From Janibacter sp. CX7 (GTDB taxonomy: Bacteria; Actinomycetota; Actinomycetes; Actinomycetales; Dermatophilaceae): DNA of 64,000 bases. Position 1 is the first letter of the stretch. Each line of letters begins with the position of its first letter. The notes beneath the pieces are model-generated. The model was given only the letters and a program-made list of their open reading frames with translations, did no database searches and was not told the origin of the DNA. The DNA lies in contig NZ_CP101464.1 of NCBI RefSeq assembly GCF_024362365.1, positions 62,001 to 126,000 of the forward strand. The letters are read 5' to 3'. This document shows positions 51,313-59,867 of this stretch, piece after piece. The position numbers and the translations under genes are program-made.

Positions 51313-51822
51313 TCAGGCCCCGTAGGGAACCACCAGGTCGGTGCGCAGCGTGCTCGGGTCCATGTCGGGCGAGGGCTCGGTGACGTAGACCTCCCAGAAG
51401 GGCAGCCCCGGCTGACGACCGTCGGCGGCGACCCGCTGCATGAGATCGCCCCACGCCCCGCCGAGCCCGTCGTAGCCGCCGAGGTGCGAGATCGTCGCGA
51501 CCTCGGCCGCCGGCAGCTGTGACGGGACGAAGGTGATGCCGCCCGCCTCGAGCTCCCCGTCGAGCGGCGCGGCCACGGGCATGCCGACCTCGAAGGTCAT
51601 CGTCGCGCCCGGCATGCGGTGGTGCAGCGAGAAGGCCGGGCCGGCGATCTCGATGCCTTGCTCGGCCAGGGCCGGCACGAGGGCGCTGAAGGTCTCGTCG
51701 AAGATCGCCGGCATCCCGTCGGGCGCGACGTCCTTGGCCAGACGGACGACGGTCGGCACGTGCGGGCTCGACAGATAGGTGACGTCGGTGTGCGGCGGGG
51801 CGAAGTAGCTCGGCTGGCTCAT
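51313..51822 (-). CDS. GyrI-like/SOUL-type effector-binding domain protein
   Basis: The 169-residue protein resembles single-domain GyrI-like small-molecule binders: VTYLSSPHVPTVVRLAKD, GPAFSLHHRMP, EVGMPV and ATISHLGGYDGLGGAW. Such domains bind hydrophobic ligands. ATG 51822 has an AGGAGGG site 4 nt upstream. It converges with the NmrA-like gene with 8 nt between. Confidence 0.8.
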   Translation of the reverse strand: MSQPSYFAPPHTDVTYLSSPHVPTVVRLAKDVAPDGMPAIFDETFSALVPALAEQGIEIAGPAFSLHHRMPGATMTFEVGMPVAAPLDGELEAGGITFVPSQLPAAEVATISHLGGYDGLGGAWGDLMQRVAADGRQPGLPFWEVYVTEPSPDMDPSTLRTDLVVPYGA

Positions 51823-51995
51823 GGGTCCCTCCTCGGGCTGCGGTTGTTGATCATGCCCACGGCTACCCAAGCGGCCGCGACGAGCACGCCGCCGCCGACC
51901 GGGTACCAGCGCGGCACCTCGTCGAAGAAGGCGAAGCCGAGGCCGAAGGCCATGGTGATGATGACCGCGATGATCGCGGGTGTGCGTGTCCCCAT
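51819..51995 (-). CDS. Small two-helix membrane protein
   Basis: The 58-residue protein has hydrophobic segments at residues 6-21 and 29-48 and a basic tail (NNRSPRRDP). Stop overlaps the start of the GyrI-like gene (ATGA), supporting translation. Function unknown. Confidence 0.6.
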   Translation of the reverse strand: MGTRTPAIIAVIITMAFGLGFAFFDEVPRWYPVGGGVLVAAAWVAVGMINNRSPRRDP

Positions 51996-52046
51996 GCGGC
52001 GAGTCTGCCGGGGGCCGGGGGCGCTGTCCATGACCGGAAGGTCGGA

Positions 52047-52559
52047 TCAGACCCCTACGAGCGACTCGAAGCGCTCACGGGTCAGGTAGACCATGCGAGC
52101 GTCCTTGTCGCCGACGCGCACCCGCTCGCCGAGCTCGAAGCCGATCTGCTGCGCGCGGAGGAGGACCGCGCGGTTGGAGGCGTCCGGCTCGCCGACGAGT
52201 CGCTGCACCGCGGGGTCGGCGAAGAGCCACCGGTAGATCCCCACGCCGACCGTCGCCGCGTCCTCGCCCGGGGCGACGAAGACGTGCGCACCCACGTCCC
52301 CCGGCTGCACGGCGTAGGCCTCGGCGACCGGGTCGTGCTCGGGCTCATAGGTCTGCACCAGCGCCACCGCCCGCCCGTCGCTCTCGCCGATCCACGCCCA
52401 GTGCGCCTCGAGCGAGTCGACGAAGGCGTAGATGTCGCGCACCTCCTCGACGCTCTTGTCGGTCATGCCCCAGAAGCGTCCGCGTGGCTGGGTGACCCAG
52501 CCGTGGACCAGCGCCGCGTCCTCCTCGGGGCGAAGGGGGCGGAAGGTCAGGTCGGTCAT
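52047..52559 (-). CDS. Siderophore-type GNAT acyltransferase (DesH-like position)
   Basis: The 170-residue GNAT protein carries HGWVTQPRGRFWGM, the same signature found in the N-terminal domain of the NIS synthetase fusion (LLHAWVTHPRSAFWGM), and belongs to the AlcB/IucB/RhbD-like siderophore acyltransferases. The later VGAHVFVAPGEDAATVGVG segment binds acyl-CoA. Its start overlaps the penicillin-acylase stop (ATGA). As a second acyltransferase it may give the hydroxamate a different acyl group. Confidence 0.85.
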   Translation of the reverse strand: MTDLTFRPLRPEEDAALVHGWVTQPRGRFWGMTDKSVEEVRDIYAFVDSLEAHWAWIGESDGRAVALVQTYEPEHDPVAEAYAVQPGDVGAHVFVAPGEDAATVGVGIYRWLFADPAVQRLVGEPDASNRAVLLRAQQIGFELGERVRVGDKDARMVYLTRERFESLVGV

Positions 52560-54430
52560 GTCGTCTCCTCGTCGTGGTCTGTGGTCAGGGCGTGCAGGTC
52601 GCCGGCGCGCCAGGTGTCGTGCTGGTCGTGGGCGTGCGGTGAGTCGGCCGGCCCGTCGGCGCCGAGCGGCACGACCCACGAGCTCGGGCCGTCGAGCGAC
52701 CACACGAGTCGCGCGGCTGGTCCTCGCCAGCACAGGTCGGTCAGGCCGGGCGCGGCGGCGGTGGCCAGCACGCAGTCCCCGTCACCGCCGAGCGGCCCGC
52801 TGGGTGGCGTGGCGGTGTGCTCCGCCCGGACGAAGGGGGCGATGTGCCGCTCTCCCCAGGTGCGGTCATCGGCGGGTGCCTGGGCGACCCGCACGAGGGC
52901 CTGCACGGCGATCTCGTCGAGCGGCAGGCCCCAGTCACACCCGACGTGGACGATCCGCTCGATGCCGGCGCCGACCCGGGCGACCGGGTCCACCCAGGGC
53001 GCGAAGAGCGCTGCGAGACCGGCGGGTTCGTGGATCGGGGCGAGTCGCGGGTGGGCCGCGACGGCGAGGACGAGCTCGGTGCGCCAGGCCGCGAAGAGAG
53101 CCGCGTCGTGGCTGCCTGCGTCCATGTGGCCGTCCCACGCGAGCAGCCGCAGGCGAAGCTCCTCGGCGGGGCCGGTGGCCGCGACCCCGCCGAGGAGAGT
53201 CTGGAAGGTCGGCCAGGAGCCGAGCCGGGTGTCGGTCTGGACCGCCGCGAGCCCCGCGACGTCCCAGTCCTCGCGCTCGCCGAGGAGCGCGGTGATCCGC
53301 TGCGCGCGGTGCGGCGCGGCGAACTCCTCGCCGAGCGCCGCGACCGAGTCCCGCCGGTCGTTGGCGTGCACGACGACCTCGCCGTCGGCGAGGTCGCGGC
53401 GTGCCGACGGCGCCGCCACCGTCCCCACCTGGCTGCCCTGACTCCGCATTTCCTCAAGGAGATGCGAACCCCCGGCGGTGACCAGGCGGCCGGCGACGCG
53501 CTCGCGGACCCGGCCGTCGGCGCCGGCGATGACGACGGCGTTGACCGGCTCGACCCAGCCGTCGAGGGCCGTGTCGACGTCGTCGACCGTCCGCGCCAGG
53601 AGCAGTCGGCGCATCGTGGCCAGCCCGATGTCGCCGTCGACGCCCGCGGGCGAGATCGGGTGGGGGACAACGAGGTCCGCGTCGGGGGCGATCTGCTGGT
53701 AGTCCGCCATCGCGTGCGTGACCGCCCAGGCGACCGAGCCGGCGTGACCGAAGTGCGGCACTCCCGGGACGCCCGCGAAGGCGAGCCCGGACACGTCGAT
53801 GTCGGGGGTGGTCAGCCTCACCTGCTGGTAGATGCCGGGCGCCTCGAGCACGCGGTGCGGGTCGGCGGCGATCATCGGTGCGCCCGTGTCGGTGCGTGAC
53901 CCGGTGAGCGCCCAGGCATTGCTGCCGCCGAGCGGAACTCCCTCGTGGCTCAGCAGGTCGAGGGCGTCCTCGCCGAGCTGCGCGCGGACGTGCCGGCGCC
54001 ACAGCAGGTGCCCGAAGTTGCCCATGAGCACGTGCTGGACGAGGAAGACCCCGGCCGGCGACCAGCGCTCCCACCGCTCCGGCTGCGTGCCGGTGGCGGC
54101 GAACTCCGGTGCGCGGGAACCCCCTTCGTCCAGACCGTCGTTGACGCCGGCGACGTAGGCGTCCACCCAGGCGAGCGTCTCGTCGTCGAGACCCTCGACC
54201 GCGGCCCGGGCGATGCCGGCCAGGTCGGCGCGGGTCGCGAAGTCGTCCCAGTCGGACGGCCCGAGCAGCGTCGCCGAGGTCGCCTCGGACCGCCGCCGCT
54301 CGACCTCGATCTGCCAGGCCCGGTCGATCGCCGCCGAGCGCCCCTGCGCATAGGCGAGGTCGTCGAGCGTGGCCCCCCAGCAGAGCGGGATGCCGTGGGC
54401 ATCCCGCTCCACCCGCCAGTGTCGGCTCAC
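52556..54430 (-). CDS. Penicillin-acylase family Ntn hydrolase in siderophore operon
   Basis: The 624-residue protein has the penicillin amidase layout: alpha part (residues 1-169), nucleophile Ser170 in LGGSNAWAL, AADPHRVLEAPGIYQQV and the later VVHANDRR oxyanion Asn. Autocatalytic cleavage before Ser170 is expected. Unlike secreted family members there is no signal peptide; it begins MSRHWRVERDAHGIP. GTG start in GTGA overlap with the synthetase gene. A penicillin amidase plus GNAT (called desG/desH) has, as I recall, been reported beside some actinobacterial desferrioxamine genes. Confidence 0.9.
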   Translation of the reverse strand: MSRHWRVERDAHGIPLCWGATLDDLAYAQGRSAAIDRAWQIEVERRRSEATSATLLGPSDWDDFATRADLAGIARAAVEGLDDETLAWVDAYVAGVNDGLDEGGSRAPEFAATGTQPERWERWSPAGVFLVQHVLMGNFGHLLWRRHVRAQLGEDALDLLSHEGVPLGGSNAWALTGSRTDTGAPMIAADPHRVLEAPGIYQQVRLTTPDIDVSGLAFAGVPGVPHFGHAGSVAWAVTHAMADYQQIAPDADLVVPHPISPAGVDGDIGLATMRRLLLARTVDDVDTALDGWVEPVNAVVIAGADGRVRERVAGRLVTAGGSHLLEEMRSQGSQVGTVAAPSARRDLADGEVVVHANDRRDSVAALGEEFAAPHRAQRITALLGEREDWDVAGLAAVQTDTRLGSWPTFQTLLGGVAATGPAEELRLRLLAWDGHMDAGSHDAALFAAWRTELVLAVAAHPRLAPIHEPAGLAALFAPWVDPVARVGAGIERIVHVGCDWGLPLDEIAVQALVRVAQAPADDRTWGERHIAPFVRAEHTATPPSGPLGGDGDCVLATAAAPGLTDLCWRGPAARLVWSLDGPSSWVVPLGADGPADSPHAHDQHDTWRAGDLHALTTDHDEETT

Positions 54431-56865
54431 CCGGCCACGCCCCCTTCGCCGGCGCCGGAACTCTGCAAAACCCTAGGGTTTTGCAATGTTCCGCCCCCAG
54501 AACTCTGCAAAACCCTAGGGTCCTGCAGGGTTGGGGGCAGGAGCTCAGGGTTGTGCGCAGCGTGGAGGGGGTTGGCGAGGTCGCCGACCCGGATGAGCGA
54601 GCCCTCGGGGTCGGTGAGGTCGACCATCTGCAGGGTGTTGCGCAGCTGCAGCCGGTTGAGGCAGGAGTGCTCGAAGCTCTCCCGCAGCAGGTCCAGCCGC
54701 GCGGCCCGCGGGTGGTCGGCCGCGTGCGCGGCGATGCACTCGGCGACGAGCGCCCAGAAGTCCTCACCGGTGAGCATCTCGTCGTCGGCGAGGATCTCGG
54801 CGACGAAGCGCAGCACGCCGTCGAGCACGTCGGTGAGCACCGACAGCGACTGCACCTGCGGGTCGAGGACGTGCCGGATGCGCTCGACCTCGGGCGGCAG
54901 CTCGCGGTCGGACATGACGACGACCTCCTCGCCGATGTCCTTCATGAAGACGCCGGTGGGCACGTGGTCCTCGAGCACGAGGATGAGGTTTTCCCCGTGC
55001 GGCATGAAGGCCAGGTCGTGCACGCCGAGGCAGTGGACGACCGGTCGCAGGTAGGCGCGCAGCATCCGCCGCACCCACTCGCCGGCCCCGATCGGGCTCG
55101 CTGCGATGAGCTCGGTGATGAGCGCGGCGCCGTCGGCGTCGCGGTGCAGCAGCCCGGTGAGGGACTGGAGCCGTTGTCCCGCAGCGAGCTTCGGCACCGG
55201 CGACTCGCGCCACAGCGCGGCGACCATCTTGGTGTGCGGGTTGGGCACCCCGAGGCGGTGGTAGGCGTCGCCGGTGTAGCCGATCGCCGCGATCTCGCGC
55301 AGCACGCGGAACCCGCAGTCGGCGAGCTCCGGGTCACCGGCGACGACGTCGGCCACCCAGTCGTTGATCGCCGGCGTCGCCTCCATGTACTTCGGCGAGA
55401 GCCCGCGCAGGAAGCCCATGTTCTGGATCGCCAGCGCCGTCTTGACGTAGTGCCGCTCGGGACGGTCGGTGTTGAAGAAGGTCCGGATCGACTGCTGCGC
55501 GAGGTAGCGGTCCCGCGTGTGGCCGAGGTGAACGACATCGCGTCGGGCCACGTCCGCGGCGAAGGTCACCGCGAGCTTGTGGTCCCACTGCCACGGGTGG
55601 ACCGGCATGAGCAGGTAGTCCGCGGGGTCGAGCCCCAGCGTCTCCAGGCGAAGGGAGAACCCCTCACGGTCCGCAGGGTCGAGCTCGCCGGCGTAGAGGT
55701 CCTCCTCCGTCAGACCCTCGGCCAGCGAGAGGTGGGCGACGGTGCGGCGCACTGCGATCCACTCCAGCCGCACGTCGGCGCCGGCCTCGGGGGAGTAGGC
55801 CGCGTGGTCGGTGGCGGAGAAGCCGATCCGGCCGTTGTTGGCGATGAAGGCGGGGTGGCCCTCGGTCATCGCGGACTCGATCGTCTGGAAGTCGGCGCCG
55901 ACGAGGTCACGGCTCGTGTGCCGCGCGTGGTGCCACTTGTGCGCCAGGCTCGCCAGCGTGCCGCTCAGCTCCTCGAGATAGGTCGAGCACAGGTGCTCGG
56001 GGATGCCGAGGACCTCGTGCAGGTCGGAGACGACGCCGAGGGCGTCGACCTCGGTGGCCCGGCCGTCGACGGTGCGCTCGATGCTCGCAGGGTCGACCCG
56101 CCAGTGCTCGAGGGCGTGCCGGGTCGCGGCGAAGGTGTAGGTCGCCGCCCCCGCCGCGATCGTCCACCGCCCGTCGGCGGTCGGCTCGGGCGCGAGCACC
56201 CGCTCGTGGGTCAGCTCGCCGATCGCCTTGGCCGCGACGTGCCGGTGGGCCCGCGCCATGACCTCGGGCTCGAGGTGCGCGACGTCGGGGGAGGGGAGTG
56301 CCCCCCTTCGTCCCTCGAGCTCGCTGCCCGCGAAGTCCGCGAGCGTGCAGAAGCTCAGCAGGGCCTCCTTGTCCGACAACGTGATCCGCCGGTCGACGAC
56401 GAAGCCGGCGGCGGCGTTCTTGGCGTGGATCGCGTGGTTGCGCACGTCCGGCTCGACGACCACCTCGGTGACCGAGGGGTCGCGGAAGCAGAAGTGCATC
56501 ACCGCGCGGAAGACCTGCGAGGTCATCCCGTGCACCGGGGTCTCCGTCGGCGCGACGAGCACGTGCATACCGAGCTGTCCGGGCTCGACGCGGTAGTGCG
56601 CCGCGAGCACCGAGTGGCCGGGGTCGTAGGTCTCGGTGAGGAAGGTCGGGACGCCGTCGACCCGCCCGAGCCACGCCTCGTGGTGCGGGTCGGCGTCGAT
56701 CTCGTCGAAGGCCGCACGCGACTGCTCGGGGCGCAACCCCTGCATGCCCCAGAAGGCCGACCGCGGGTGCGTCACCCACGCGTGGAGCAGCTCGATGTGC
56801 TCGGCGGGGACGACCGGCTCGATCGTCACCCGCCCGACCGGCGTGATCATCGCGAAGTCGCTCAT
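54427..56865 (-). CDS. Fused acyltransferase / IucA-IucC NIS siderophore synthetase
   Basis: The 812-residue protein has an N-terminal GNAT domain (residues 10-180) for acylation of hydroxylated diamine, then an NIS synthetase domain with EGHPAFIANNGRIGF (335-349) and VHPWQWDHK (422-430), and a FhuF-like C-terminal region. This equals DesC plus DesD in one chain. The last 34 residues come from two 32-bp palindromes (TLQDPRVLQSS, TLQNPRVLQSS). ATGA overlap upstream, GTGA downstream. Expected role: ATP-dependent amide bonding and cyclisation of hydroxamate units. Confidence 0.93.
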   Translation of the reverse strand: MSDFAMITPVGRVTIEPVVPAEHIELLHAWVTHPRSAFWGMQGLRPEQSRAAFDEIDADPHHEAWLGRVDGVPTFLTETYDPGHSVLAAHYRVEPGQLGMHVLVAPTETPVHGMTSQVFRAVMHFCFRDPSVTEVVVEPDVRNHAIHAKNAAAGFVVDRRITLSDKEALLSFCTLADFAGSELEGRRGALPSPDVAHLEPEVMARAHRHVAAKAIGELTHERVLAPEPTADGRWTIAAGAATYTFAATRHALEHWRVDPASIERTVDGRATEVDALGVVSDLHEVLGIPEHLCSTYLEELSGTLASLAHKWHHARHTSRDLVGADFQTIESAMTEGHPAFIANNGRIGFSATDHAAYSPEAGADVRLEWIAVRRTVAHLSLAEGLTEEDLYAGELDPADREGFSLRLETLGLDPADYLLMPVHPWQWDHKLAVTFAADVARRDVVHLGHTRDRYLAQQSIRTFFNTDRPERHYVKTALAIQNMGFLRGLSPKYMEATPAINDWVADVVAGDPELADCGFRVLREIAAIGYTGDAYHRLGVPNPHTKMVAALWRESPVPKLAAGQRLQSLTGLLHRDADGAALITELIAASPIGAGEWVRRMLRAYLRPVVHCLGVHDLAFMPHGENLILVLEDHVPTGVFMKDIGEEVVVMSDRELPPEVERIRHVLDPQVQSLSVLTDVLDGVLRFVAEILADDEMLTGEDFWALVAECIAAHAADHPRAARLDLLRESFEHSCLNRLQLRNTLQMVDLTDPEGSLIRVGDLANPLHAAHNPELLPPTLQDPRVLQSSGGGTLQNPRVLQSSGAGEGGVAG
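54459..54532. repeat. 32-bp palindromes, copies 7 and 8, at the 3' end of the synthetase gene
   Basis: Copy 7 (54459-54490) and copy 8 (54501-54532), 10 bp apart, both translated in the TLQ(D/N)PRVLQS frame. The same 10-bp spacing separates copies 2 and 3. Confidence 0.95.
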
Positions 56866-58199
56866 CGGGACATCACCGCCGCGAGGCCACGAGAAACCAC
56901 CGGCGACTCGATCTCCCCGACACCGAAGTGCTGGAAGGCGATTCGCTCCTCCACCGGGTAGACCTCACGTCCCGCGATCGCGTTGATGATCACGGAGTTG
57001 CGGTAGGCGCCCATGCCCAGGTCGGGGGCGAGGACGGAGTGGGTGTGCTCCTCGGCGTTCTGCACGAAGATCCTTCCGTCGAGGTCGACGCTGTAGTCGA
57101 CCCCGGTGTCGTAGCGGTCGCGGGCGTCGCGCCGGATCCGGTCGGCGACGGGCGCGAGGAAGTGCGGGGTGCGGGGGCGGTAGCCGGTGGCGAGCACGAG
57201 TCCCTCGGTCGTCACCTCGACGGCGGCGTCCTGCTCCTCGTGGTGCACGCCGAGCGTGTAGCGGCCATTGGTCTCGTCCCAGCTCGCCTCTCGCACTTCG
57301 CTGTTCGTCAGCAGGGTGGTGGGGACGGGCGCGCCGGTCTCGACGCGGATCCGGTAGAGCGTGTCGTAGATCTGGTCGACGAGGTCGCCGCTGATCCCCT
57401 TGTAGAGGTTGCGCTGCTCGCGCAGCAGCACGTCGCGCCGTTCCATCGGCAGCTCGCGGAAGTAGCGCGCGTACTCCGGCGAGGTCATCTCGAGCGTGAG
57501 CTTCGTGTACTCCATGGGGAAGAACCGCGGCGAGCGGGTGATCCACGTCAGGTGGTAGCCGTGCTCCTGCACGCCCTCGAGCAGGTCGAGGTAGATCTCG
57601 GCGGCGGACTGCCCGCTGCCGACGACGGTCACGGATGCGTTGTCCTGCACGGCCGCTCGGTGCTCGAGGTAGTGGCCGGAGTGCGTCACCGGCCCGCCGA
57701 GGCCCTCCGCGACGGGCGGCACGGTCGGCGCGGTCCCGATGCCGAGCACGACATGACGAGCGCGAAGGGAGGTGACCGTCCCGTCCCCGAGGCGGGCCGT
57801 GACGACGTAGGTGCCATCGGCCTCGCGCTCGACGGCGGTCACCTCGTGGCCCCACCGGACGGTGTCGAGCTGGTCGGCGACCCACCGGCAGTACTGGTCG
57901 TACTCCGCGCGCAGGGGGTAGAAGCTCTCCCGGATGTAGAAGGGGTAGAGCCGCCCGATCTGCTTGAGGTGGTTGAGGAAGCCGAAGCGGCTCGTCGGGT
58001 CGGCCATCGTCACCAGGTCGGCCATGAAGGGCACCTGGATCGTCGCGCCCTCGAGCATCATCCCCGGGTGCCATGAGAACTCGTCCCGCGCCTCGAGGAA
58101 GACCCCGTCGACGTCGGGCAGGTCGTGCGTCAGCGCAGCCAGCCCGAGGTTGAAGGGCCCCAGCCCGATCCCGACGACGTCGTGGATGCGCCCGCTCAT
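56862..58199 (-). CDS. Lysine/ornithine N-hydroxylase (DesB-like)
   Basis: The 445-residue flavoprotein has GIGLGPFNLG for FAD (residues 10-19), GSGQSAAE for NADPH (194-201) and LATGYRPRTP near the end, the full set of class B N-hydroxylating monooxygenases. It hydroxylates cadaverine (or putrescine/lysine) before acylation. Start and stop both overlap neighbours by 4 nt (ATGA), giving tight coupling. Confidence 0.95.
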   Translation of the reverse strand: MSGRIHDVVGIGLGPFNLGLAALTHDLPDVDGVFLEARDEFSWHPGMMLEGATIQVPFMADLVTMADPTSRFGFLNHLKQIGRLYPFYIRESFYPLRAEYDQYCRWVADQLDTVRWGHEVTAVEREADGTYVVTARLGDGTVTSLRARHVVLGIGTAPTVPPVAEGLGGPVTHSGHYLEHRAAVQDNASVTVVGSGQSAAEIYLDLLEGVQEHGYHLTWITRSPRFFPMEYTKLTLEMTSPEYARYFRELPMERRDVLLREQRNLYKGISGDLVDQIYDTLYRIRVETGAPVPTTLLTNSEVREASWDETNGRYTLGVHHEEQDAAVEVTTEGLVLATGYRPRTPHFLAPVADRIRRDARDRYDTGVDYSVDLDGRIFVQNAEEHTHSVLAPDLGMGAYRNSVIINAIAGREVYPVEERIAFQHFGVGEIESPVVSRGLAAVMSR

Positions 58200-59704
58200 C
58201 GGGCCATCTCCACTCCCGCTCCCTGAGGAGCTTGCGAAGCAAGCGTCTCGAAGGGTGCATCCAGGCTCAGCTCGTCCATCGCGTCCTCGGCGAGCAGCGC
58301 CTCACCCGTCGCGGCGATCGTCTCGATGATCCCGCGCAGGTGGGCCAGCGAGGTCTGCGGGTTGAGCAGGGTGAACTTCAGCCACGCCCGACCGTCGATC
58401 GTCGTGCCGGCGACCATGACCGACCCGTCGTCGAGGAGCGCGTGCCGGATGCGGGGGTTGAGCGAGTCCGCGTCGGTGACACCGACCCCCTTCGGCCGGT
58501 AGCGCATGAGGACCGTGCTGAGCACGGGCTCGACGGCGACCTCGAAGCGCTCGTCGTCGCGCAGCACCTCCCACACCTGGTGGGCGCGGTCGATGACCTC
58601 GTCGAACATCTCGCCGACGGCGTCGGCGCCGGTGACCCGCAGCGTGAGCCACAGCTTGAGCGCGTCGAAGCGCCGGGTGGTCTGCAGCGACTTGTCCACC
58701 TGGTTGGGCGTCACGGCCGTCCGCGGGTTGAGGTAGTCGGCGTGGTGGGTGACGTGGCCCAGGGTCGCGCCGTCGCGCACGACGATCGCGCTCGAGCTCA
58801 CCGGCTGGAAGAAGGTCTTGTGGAAGTCGACGGTCACCGAGTCGGCCCGCTCGATGCCGTCGAGCAGGTGACGACGACGAAGGGAGGTCAGCAGGCCACC
58901 TCCGTAGGCGGCGTCGACGTGCAGCCAGGCGCCGTGGTCGGCCGCGAGGTCGGCGATGGCCGCGACCGGGTCGATGACCCCGAGGTCGGTCGTGCCGGCG
59001 GTCGCGACGACGGCCATCGCCGTCTCGCCCCGCTCCCGGATGCCGTCGAGCTCGGCGGCGAGGGCGGCGGTGCTCATGCCACCGGTCTCGTCGGTGGGCA
59101 CGGCGATGATCGCGCTCGGGTGCAGGCCCATGATCCGGGCGGCCTTGATGACGCTGAAGTGGCTGTGCTCGGTGGCGAGCACGCGCAGTCGCGACTGCAC
59201 TCCCTCGCCGTGGTGGCGCACGGCCTCGCCCCGGGCGAGGAGCAGGCCCTGGAGGTTGGACTGGGTCCCGCCGCTGGTGAAGACGCCGTCGGCGGTCTCG
59301 CCGAAGCCGATGCGCCCGGCGGTCCAGCGGATCAGGCGCTGCTCGACGAGGGTGCCGCCGGCGCTCTGGTCCCAGGTGTCGACCGAGGTGTTGACCGCCG
59401 AGATGATCCCCTCGGCGAGGACCGCCGGCAGGGCGACGGGGCAGTTGAGGTGGGCGACGTAGCTGGGGTGGTGAAACCAGATGGCGTCGCGCAGGTAGAT
59501 GTCGGTGACCTCGGCCAGGGCGGCGTCGAGGTCGGCCGCGGGGCGGTCGAGGTCGACGGCGTCGACCGCGGGGGCGAGGTCGGCCACGGTCGCACCCGTC
59601 GACGGGGCGTCGGCGGCCAGGTGCTGGGCGACGAGCCGGGTCACGCGCGCCATGCCGTCGACGTAGTCGTCGGTGGTCTCGTGCGTCAGGAGGTGGGGGT
59701 TCAC
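58196..59704 (-). CDS. PLP-dependent decarboxylase (DesA-like lysine decarboxylase)
   Basis: The 502-residue group II decarboxylase has FTSGGTQSNLQ, HVDAAYGGG (Asp264) and the PLP lysine in TVDFHKTFFQP (Lys296). In this operon it should make cadaverine or a related diamine. The GTG start at 59704 lies 34 bp from an iron box. The last 20 residues or so (APFETLASQAPQGAGVEMAR) are encoded by a CCCTGAGGAG repeat at 58219-58255, so the tail is recent. Confidence 0.93.
   Translation of the reverse strand: MNPHLLTHETTDDYVDGMARVTRLVAQHLAADAPSTGATVADLAPAVDAVDLDRPAADLDAALAEVTDIYLRDAIWFHHPSYVAHLNCPVALPAVLAEGIISAVNTSVDTWDQSAGGTLVEQRLIRWTAGRIGFGETADGVFTSGGTQSNLQGLLLARGEAVRHHGEGVQSRLRVLATEHSHFSVIKAARIMGLHPSAIIAVPTDETGGMSTAALAAELDGIRERGETAMAVVATAGTTDLGVIDPVAAIADLAADHGAWLHVDAAYGGGLLTSLRRRHLLDGIERADSVTVDFHKTFFQPVSSSAIVVRDGATLGHVTHHADYLNPRTAVTPNQVDKSLQTTRRFDALKLWLTLRVTGADAVGEMFDEVIDRAHQVWEVLRDDERFEVAVEPVLSTVLMRYRPKGVGVTDADSLNPRIRHALLDDGSVMVAGTTIDGRAWLKFTLLNPQTSLAHLRGIIETIAATGEALLAEDAMDELSLDAPFETLASQAPQGAGVEMAR
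58219..58255. repeat. CCCTGAGGAGCTTGC element at the 3' end of the decarboxylase gene
   Basis: CTCCCTGAGGAGCTTGCGAA and GCAAGCGTCTCGAAGGG form an imperfect hairpin translated in frame at the decarboxylase C-terminus. Confidence 0.88.
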
Positions 59705-59737
59705 CGAGCATGCTCCTAGAAGTAAGGGATACCTAAC

Positions 59738-59756
59738 TTAGGTAGTGCTGGCCTAA
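59738..59756. promoter_or_regulatory. IdeR/DtxR iron box of the siderophore locus
   Basis: TTAGGTAGTGCTGGCCTAA matches the IdeR/DtxR consensus TTAGGTTAGGCTAACCTAA at about 14 of 19 positions, including both outer half-sites. A weaker overlapping site (TAAGGGATACCTAAC) lies at 59723-59737. The box is in the 163-bp gap between the divergent biosynthesis operon and transporter, so iron-loaded regulator should repress both. Confidence 0.8.
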
Positions 59757-59867
59757 CATAACCGTCGTGCGCCGCTCCCGCTCGTCGAGCTCGCGGCGCC
59801 ACGCATCACCGCCGATGCGCGATGACCCCTACCCGGGCACCTGCCCACGAGCGCGAGGAAGACCCCC

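Noticed and set aside
54427..56865. Frameshift explaining the odd C-terminus of the NIS synthetase
   Set aside because: The tail is in frame and the 4-nt overlap with the next gene is intact; the palindrome insertion explains the extra residues.
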